Positions 60,590 through 64,000 of a DNA stretch of 64,000 nucleotides are shown in pieces. Under the pieces are notes generated by a model. That model saw only the letters and a program-made list of their open reading frames with translations, ran no database searches and was not told the DNA's origin. Position 1 is the stretch's first letter; every line of letters begins with the position of its first letter. The position numbers and the translations under genes are program-made. Source of the DNA: a virus; the IMG/VR virus record IMGVR_UViG_3300017593_000402, positions 62,001 through 126,000 of that record, one strand, 5' to 3'.

Positions 60590-60616
60590 AGGGGAGGCTT
60601 GGCCTCCCCTTTTTTA
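60590..60616 (+). terminator. Rho-independent terminator
   Basis: Stem AGGGGAGGC / GCCTCCCCT with a three-base loop and a T tract; ends the 57.6-60.6 kb transcript. Confidence 0.9.
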
Positions 60617-60636
60617 TTACCCTTTATCAGGCTAGC

Positions 60637-60671
60637 GTAGGTTTGCAAGCGCAAAAATGGCCTGATAAAAT
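60637..60671 (+). promoter_or_regulatory. Phage-type promoter GTAGGTTTGCAA-N17-TAAAAT (copy 2)
   Basis: TTGCAA at 60643-60648, 17 bases, TAAAAT at 60666-60671, directly after the terminator and 34 bases before the next gene. Confidence 0.78.
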
Positions 60672-60704
60672 GCAGGCAAAAAACCACGAAAGGGGGATGT
60701 AAAC

Positions 60705-61187
60705 ATGGACGACAGACCTACAAAAAGCAGGTTATACCAGTCCTTGCCGCATGGCAGCGGCATTGACCTAGACTGGTACATTGAGGAAACCCGTAAATCT
60801 TTTAGGTGCTACAACGGGTATCACTGTATGGACGAAAACGGGTTTTACGAGGGGTGGGCCGATTTTGTCTTGATAGTACCAAAAGCTAACCCGTTGGAGT
60901 TTAAGCTTCAATTCCGTGGACGCAGGAGCCAATATTTAGCCAGGAAGCATATGTTAAGAGATTATTTGGAGGACGCATTCCTATTTGCGTTAACAAGCGA
61001 ATTCCCACGGTATGTCAGCGATATACCAAAACACTATGTTCTGGTGTACAATAGTCAAGATATAAGGGCGTTGGGAGTCAATCCTTGGGACTACCCACTG
61101 ATATTCTACGATCCCGAAAGCGAAAGAATTTATGGGATTAAAAACAACGTGGCTTATTTGAATTTACCTGTAGTAAGGGTAAAATGA
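60705..61187 (+). CDS. Early-region protein, unknown
   Basis: 160 residues. KSRLYQSLPHGSGIDLDWYI, YNGYHCMDENGFYEGWADFV, HMLRDYLEDAFLFALTSEFP and YVLVYNSQDIRALGVNPWDY. Compact alpha/beta with many aromatics; no known motif. AAAGGGGG precedes ATG 60705. Expressed from promoter copy 2. Confidence 0.5.
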   Translation: MDDRPTKSRLYQSLPHGSGIDLDWYIEETRKSFRCYNGYHCMDENGFYEGWADFVLIVPKANPLEFKLQFRGRRSQYLARKHMLRDYLEDAFLFALTSEFPRYVSDIPKHYVLVYNSQDIRALGVNPWDYPLIFYDPESERIYGIKNNVAYLNLPVVRVK

Positions 61188-61441
61188 AAACGTTTTCACT
61201 AGACTGGGAGGAATTAGATATGGCACGATTTCAGGGAATAGTTGAAACTGATAGGGCAAAGAGGACTAGCCGACTAGCGAACAAGTGGGGGACGGTTCAA
61301 CTAAATACATGGGATAAGGGCGTCCTTGTGGAGGCCCAATACAACGACACTACAAAGCAGATAATTTTTTCAGTATGGGAAACTGGGGGGAGCAATTACC
61401 CCAGGCCCAAGAAACTGTTAGCTAGAATAGAGGAAGGCTAG
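61184..61441 (+). CDS. Small protein starting in a palindrome, unknown
   Basis: 85 residues beginning MKTFSLDWEELDMARFQGIV. The ATG overlaps the previous stop (ATGA) and is part of a palindrome copy, as in the small-terminase gene. The remainder is strand-rich and basic (KWGTVQLNTWDKGVLVEAQY). There is no ribosome site of its own, so translation depends on the upstream gene; an ATG at 61220 with GGGAGG upstream is an alternative start. Confidence 0.5.
   Translation: MKTFSLDWEELDMARFQGIVETDRAKRTSRLANKWGTVQLNTWDKGVLVEAQYNDTTKQIIFSVWETGGSNYPRPKKLLARIEEG
61185..61198. repeat. Palindrome TGAAAACGTTTTCA, copy 9 (start codon)
   Basis: Perfect copy over the start of the 61184 gene and the stop of the upstream gene. 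Confidence 0.9.
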
Positions 61442-61442
61442 T

Positions 61443-61477
61443 GTAGGTTTGCAACCAAGGTCTGCTAAAGCGGTAAC
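61443..61477 (+). promoter_or_regulatory. Partial phage-type promoter box (copy 3)
   Basis: GTAGGTTTGCAA at 61443-61454 is perfect, but 17 bases downstream the -10 reads GGTAAC rather than TAAAAT. It may be weak or need an activator. Confidence 0.45.
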
Positions 61478-61489
61478 TCCATGTCACTA

Positions 61490-61525
61490 GGGAGGGCCTA
61501 GTAGCTCAAAGGCCTAGGTTCTCCC
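61490..61525 (+). other. 12-bp hairpin between two promoter boxes
   Basis: Arms GGGAGGGCCTAG and CTAGGTTCTCCC (two G-T wobbles) with a 12-base loop. No T tract, so not a standard terminator. Confidence 0.5.
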
Positions 61526-61560
61526 GTAGGTTTGCAATAGTTTTTCGCCTGTGTTAAAGT
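61526..61560 (+). promoter_or_regulatory. Phage-type promoter GTAGGTTTGCAA-N17-TAAAGT (copy 4)
   Basis: TTGCAA at 61532-61537, 17 bases, TAAAGT at 61555-61560. Drives the gene at 61628. Confidence 0.75.
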
Positions 61561-61627
61561 ACAACCAAAACATCGGCAATAACCTTGCCTTGCGAGGGCC
61601 GATGAATAGTAAAGGAAGGAGCTAGGT

Positions 61628-61900
61628 ATGGAATTGGTGATTAAAGGTGTAAGGACTCTGGTTAAGAACGGAGATAGGAAAAGCGAATTGGACGAAGGTA
61701 AGCTTGTAGTGGATTTAGAAAACAAAACGTTAATATACGGAAAAAAGAAGATAGAACTAGAAGGGATAGAAAAGGAAAAATCAATTCATTACCTCTGGGT
61801 GCAGGTATTTAGCAATGATGGGAATGTTACCTTTTCGGGTAACATGCTAGAATACAAGCGGAAAAAGAAACAGACCAAAAAATCAAACAGCCTTCTATAG
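61628..61900 (+). CDS. Small early-region protein, unknown
   Basis: 90 residues: ELVIKGVRTLVKNGDRKSEL, DLENKTLIYGKKKIELEGIE, then HYLWVQVFSNDGNVTFSGNM and a Lys-rich end. Probably a small beta-barrel of PH or SH3 type. AAGGAAGGAG precedes ATG 61628. Followed by a terminator. Confidence 0.5.
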   Translation: MELVIKGVRTLVKNGDRKSELDEGKLVVDLENKTLIYGKKKIELEGIEKEKSIHYLWVQVFSNDGNVTFSGNMLEYKRKKKQTKKSNSLL

Positions 61901-61909
61901 CCTGCCTTG

Positions 61910-61947
61910 ACTCCCTAGGGTATCGGACACCTAGGGAGTGTTTTTTT
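61910..61947 (+). terminator. Rho-independent terminator before the iteron gap
   Basis: Stem ACTCCCTAGG / CCTAGGGAGT with a ten-base loop, then GTTTTTTT. It isolates the following 440-base non-coding region from upstream transcription. Confidence 0.88.
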
Positions 61948-61983
61948 AAGGGCGTGGGCGATTTTTATCAACCCTCCCATACG

Positions 61984-62278
61984 AAATGTAAAAAGTAAAA
62001 GTGAAAATGTTTTCACATACAAAATGTAAAAAATGAAAGTGAAAATATTTTCACGCACAAAATAAAAATGAAAACGTTTTCACTCGCTCAGTGGGAGTGT
62101 TTCCAGAAAAAATAAAGTGAGAATATTTTAGGTTGCGAGTGAAAACGTTTTCACTCATAAAAAATAAATTAGAAGGTGAGGTTGTTCCAGGAATTTATTA
62201 AGTGAAAATATTTTCACTGTTGAAGATGTTTTTAGTTTTTGAGAGTGTGGTTATCCACAAAAGTGAAAATATTTTCAC
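61984..62278. repeat. Iteron-like cluster of the palindrome
   Basis: Within the gene-free gap 61901-62386 lie GTGAAAATGTTTTCAC (62001-62016), GTGAAAATATTTTCAC (62039-62054, 62202-62217, 62263-62278), and the perfect form at 62069-62082 and 62140-62153. A degenerate copy is at about 62117-62131. The first two sit in direct repeats of about 38 bases (61984-62020 and 62022-62058). No open frame of note is present. The arrangement resembles origin iterons, a partition site or an operator array. Confidence 0.85.
62251..62259 (+). promoter_or_regulatory. DnaA-box consensus TTATCCACA
   Basis: A perfect match to the bacterial DnaA-box consensus, four bases upstream of the last palindrome in the iteron cluster. 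Supports, but does not prove, a replication origin. Confidence 0.55.
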
Positions 62279-62311
62279 TTTGAAATAAAAAAGTTTTAGT
62301 CAAATTTTTTC

Positions 62312-62346
62312 TTGACAGTAATATAAGGTTGTGTTATATTACTGTC
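62312..62346 (+). promoter_or_regulatory. Promoter with overlapping 13-bp inverted-repeat operator
   Basis: TTGACA (62312-62317), 17-base spacer, TATATT (62335-62340). The perfect inverted repeat GACAGTAATATAA (62314-62326) / TTATATTACTGTC (62334-62346) with a seven-base spacer covers both boxes, so a dimeric repressor there would block RNA polymerase. It drives the genes from 62387 on. Confidence 0.85.
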
Positions 62347-62386
62347 CAAAAAGTAGATGTGAAATGTATTGAAAGGAGGGAGTGTT

Positions 62387-62623
62387 ATGGCAACGATTTT
62401 GGTATGCGACCTTTGTGGTAGTAAGCAAAGTGTGAAAAGGTGTTCTTGGACGATTGATCGAGAGACGGATGCCGCAGGAAGCGCAGACGATGTTTTTATG
62501 AATGTAGATTTATGTTTGAAATGCGAAAATCGGTTACTTAGACGAGTCATTGATAGTCTAATAAAGGATGAAATAGAGTTCGGTAAAAGGATGTGGGATG
62601 AATATAGAAATATTCTTAGGTAA
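62387..62623 (+). CDS. Zinc-finger-like small protein
   Basis: 78 residues from ATG 62387 with GAAAGGAGGG upstream. VCDLCGSKQSVKRCSWTIDR and DLCLKCENRL give two Cys pairs, a likely zinc ribbon, followed by a helix. First gene behind the operator-promoter. A DNA- or RNA-polymerase-binding role is possible but unproven. Confidence 0.6.
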   Translation: MATILVCDLCGSKQSVKRCSWTIDRETDAAGSADDVFMNVDLCLKCENRLLRRVIDSLIKDEIEFGKRMWDEYRNILR

Positions 62624-62646
62624 TTAATTATGAAGGGAGTGTGCCA

Positions 62647-62883
62647 ATGGATGCAACGAAAGAGTTAGAAAAGGTAAAGGTTACTCCAGATCAAGAAGCC
62701 TGGCTTAAGGAAAGGATAGAAACAGCAATTCAGATGGCAATGTCATTGAAACAAGCTAGGGAAGTTCAAGCAGACTACTATGCTTATACGTACGGTTTAG
62801 ATGGCGTGATTGAAGGAACTGCGCTTGAAATTATTCACCTGCTTGGTCTGGAGCCTGCTTATGTAAATTTGAGACGAAAATGA
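62647..62883 (+). CDS. Small helical protein, unknown
   Basis: 78 residues, almost wholly helical (TPDQEAWLKERIETAIQMAM, EVQADYYAYTYGLDGVIEGT). GAAGGGAG precedes ATG 62647. Not recognised. Confidence 0.5.
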   Translation: MDATKELEKVKVTPDQEAWLKERIETAIQMAMSLKQAREVQADYYAYTYGLDGVIEGTALEIIHLLGLEPAYVNLRRK

Positions 62884-62915
62884 ATGTAACTTTATATAGT
62901 TTTAAGGAGGTAAAG

Positions 62916-63341
62916 ATGAAAAAATACAAAAAGAAGCCAGTAATAGTAAAAGCAGAGAAATGGGCAGGGGAGTTTACGCCTGAGCTTTTGGAAGCATTGA
63001 AAGCAAGCGATCGTCGGTTTGCCAAAGCTAGCAATGGAGACTTATTAATTTCGACTTTGGAAGGTACTATGCGAGCAGCTAAAGGAGACTATATCATCTT
63101 TGGTGTTAATAATGAACCTTATCCTTGTAAACCTGATATTTTTATGAAAACTTATGAGAGGGTTGGAGAAGATGAGTCGCCTAAAGTTTGGAGGGTGGCT
63201 GTTCTTCTAAAGAAAGACTCGAATGAGTGTGATTTTAGGTACCGCATTTTAAGACCCCAGTATTATAGCAAAAAATGGTATTGCGGTAAGCTCAGTGGTA
63301 CTCAGGAATGCACATACGAAAATTGTCCATTTAAGCTATAA
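62916..63341 (+). CDS. KYRKKPV-type conserved phage protein with C-terminal extension
   Basis: 141 residues from ATG 62916 (AAGGAGG upstream); a longer frame from 62880 has a poorer site. The start (KKYKKKPVIVKAEKWAG) and GDYIIFGVNNEPYPCKPDIF, MKTYERV match a very common phage family of unknown function. An added C-terminal 45 residues carry a Cys pair (YCGKLSGTQECTYENC). Confidence 0.7.
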   Translation: MKKYKKKPVIVKAEKWAGEFTPELLEALKASDRRFAKASNGDLLISTLEGTMRAAKGDYIIFGVNNEPYPCKPDIFMKTYERVGEDESPKVWRVAVLLKKDSNECDFRYRILRPQYYSKKWYCGKLSGTQECTYENCPFKL

Positions 63342-63344
63342 CAG

Positions 63345-63545
63345 ATGTATAAGCAGGAAAGAAGGATATTTGAAGGCGAAAGAATCTATGTGCGCTGTCC
63401 AAAGAGGAGGGACAAAGGTTTGATACCGATTGGGGCGTGTAAATCATGTGCTATATATAATAGGTATGCCGTTGCCTTCGAAACCAATGGGATTGAATTA
63501 GAAATGGAGGTAGAAACATGGAAGTGCAGTTCAAAGTCTTCGTAG
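63345..63545 (+). CDS. Small Cys-containing protein, unknown
   Basis: 66 residues: IYVRCPKRRDKGLIPIGACK, SCAIYNRYAVAF and a late KCSS. Three or four cysteines could hold a metal. It starts 3 bases after the upstream stop without a strong ribosome site, so it is likely coupled. Confidence 0.45.
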   Translation: MYKQERRIFEGERIYVRCPKRRDKGLIPIGACKSCAIYNRYAVAFETNGIELEMEVETWKCSSKSS

Positions 63546-63718
63546 AAAAAGAAGAATATGGACATAGCTTGATAATAGGAGAATATGCTGTGTGTCCTAC
63601 TTGTAACCATGAAAGTTTGAGAAGGCACGTAAGAATAGACCTCCCTACTTTCGAGGTTACTAAACAAGATTTATTGGAAAAGTTTGAAACTGTAGTGAGG
63701 TTTTTGAGCGATGAATGA
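63518..63718 (+). CDS. Small protein with a Cys pair, unknown
   Basis: 66 residues: QFKVFVEKEEYGHSLIIGEY, AVCPTCNHESLRRHVRIDLP. One CPxC knuckle. AATGGAGG precedes ATG 63518; overlaps the upstream gene by 28 bases. Confidence 0.45.
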   Translation: MEVQFKVFVEKEEYGHSLIIGEYAVCPTCNHESLRRHVRIDLPTFEVTKQDLLEKFETVVRFLSDE

Positions 63719-64000
63719 TTATTATAAATTTTTTCATTTCACAGTTACGCTTGGATTGGAATGCGGTTTGGATCATCCTATTGAGTGGGCTGTTAATGTA
63801 TCTAGAACGCCTGGCGGTACTTTGTCTTCTGATTATTATAAAAGAGTAATCAAATACCTCCCTCGTTATCTAGTAGAAATATTTGAGTGCTTTTATTTGA
63901 GACGCCCTGATAACGCTAATGAAGTTTTGAGGATGTGTGACGATCATTATCCAGAAGGACATTTATGTAAAGGTTATTTTTCTGCCCTGAAACCAAAAAT
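63711..64000 (+). CDS. Partial gene at the window end, unknown
   Basis: The frame from ATG 63711 stays open to the window edge (96 codons): NDYYKFFHFTVTLGLECGLD, then HPIEWAVNVSRTPGG and LPRYLVEIFECFYLRRPDNA. It overlaps the upstream stop. Helical and aromatic, no family recognised. The C-terminus is outside the window. Confidence 0.5.
   Translation, partial: MNDYYKFFHFTVTLGLECGLDHPIEWAVNVSRTPGGTLSSDYYKRVIKYLPRYLVEIFECFYLRRPDNANEVLRMCDDHYPEGHLCKGYFSALKPK

Noticed and set aside
22935-62278. Palindromes as simple host CcpA (cre) sites for catabolite control
   Set aside because: The sequence fits the cre pattern, but most copies are deep inside genes and clustered near 62 kb, which classic promoter control does not explain. 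It remains only one option for the binding protein.
1-64000. CRISPR arrays, tRNA genes, insertion sequences, integrase or attachment sites
   Set aside because: No regularly spaced direct repeats of array type, cloverleaf sequences, transposase motifs or recombinase genes were noticed by eye. The Cas4-like nuclease is a replication-operon enzyme here.

Overview
The window is a piece of a large tailed double-stranded DNA phage (or prophage). A tape-measure C-terminus, tail-tip genes, a scaffold and major capsid pair, head-adaptor-like and ejection-type proteins, a small terminase and a complete phage replication set are all present. No ribosomal, metabolic or tRNA genes were seen. The DNA is AT-rich. 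Genes are tightly packed, often with 1 to 4 base stop/start overlaps, and most have strong AGGAGG-type ribosome sites with ATG, GTG or TTG starts. Near-consensus TTGACA-N17-TATATT promoters fit a bacterial sigma-70-type host. Strong ribosome sites and a 14-bp palindrome resembling LacI/CcpA-type operators lean towards a Firmicute-like host, but this is only an inference. Portal and large terminase are not in the window.

Layout. (1) 1-15 kb, rightward: end of the tape measure, two paralogous virion proteins, a 1330-residue adhesin with LamG and DUF2341 domains, a GT9-like glycosyltransferase, then the tail-tip order known from gene transfer agents (DUF2163, two NlpC/P60-like proteins, a phage-tail_3 protein). 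This is followed by a fibre, DUF5675 and several small secreted or membrane proteins, including a holin-like one. (2) 15.5-41.4 kb, rightward: a beta-helix protein ending in 18 tandem 19-residue repeats, scaffold, P22-type major capsid protein, decoration protein and terminator, then a head adaptor, fibre-like and coiled-coil virion proteins, and a 2590-residue giant with an HExxH protease motif. (3) 41.35-57.04 kb, leftward: UDG-exonuclease-DNA polymerase A fusion, nucleases, RecA, SF2 helicase, ssDNA-binding protein, primase, DnaB-like helicase, and upstream a Ycf46-like AAA+ ATPase next to a DUF2997 gene. (4) 57.1-64 kb, rightward: small terminase subunit, a phosphohistidine-swivel-like protein with a tyrosine-phosphatase-like neighbour, and many small genes including several zinc-finger-like ones.

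Control and structure. The most striking signal is the palindrome TGAAAACGTTTTCA. There are 11 perfect copies, nine of them inside or at the edges of genes from 22.9 kb onwards, getting denser towards 62 kb. There, two perfect copies and four variants form an iteron-like cluster with a DnaA-box consensus in a 486-base gene-free gap. Other unusual elements are a family of phage-type promoters (GTAGGTTTGCAA-N17-TAAAAT), a divergent promoter pair sharing one -35 hexamer at 57.1 kb, a promoter with a built-in 13-bp inverted-repeat operator at 62.3 kb, and a gap at 52.34-52.79 kb. That gap holds divergent promoters, a candidate small RNA with an anti-ribosome-site segment, and a run of AT-rich hairpins with three-base loops.
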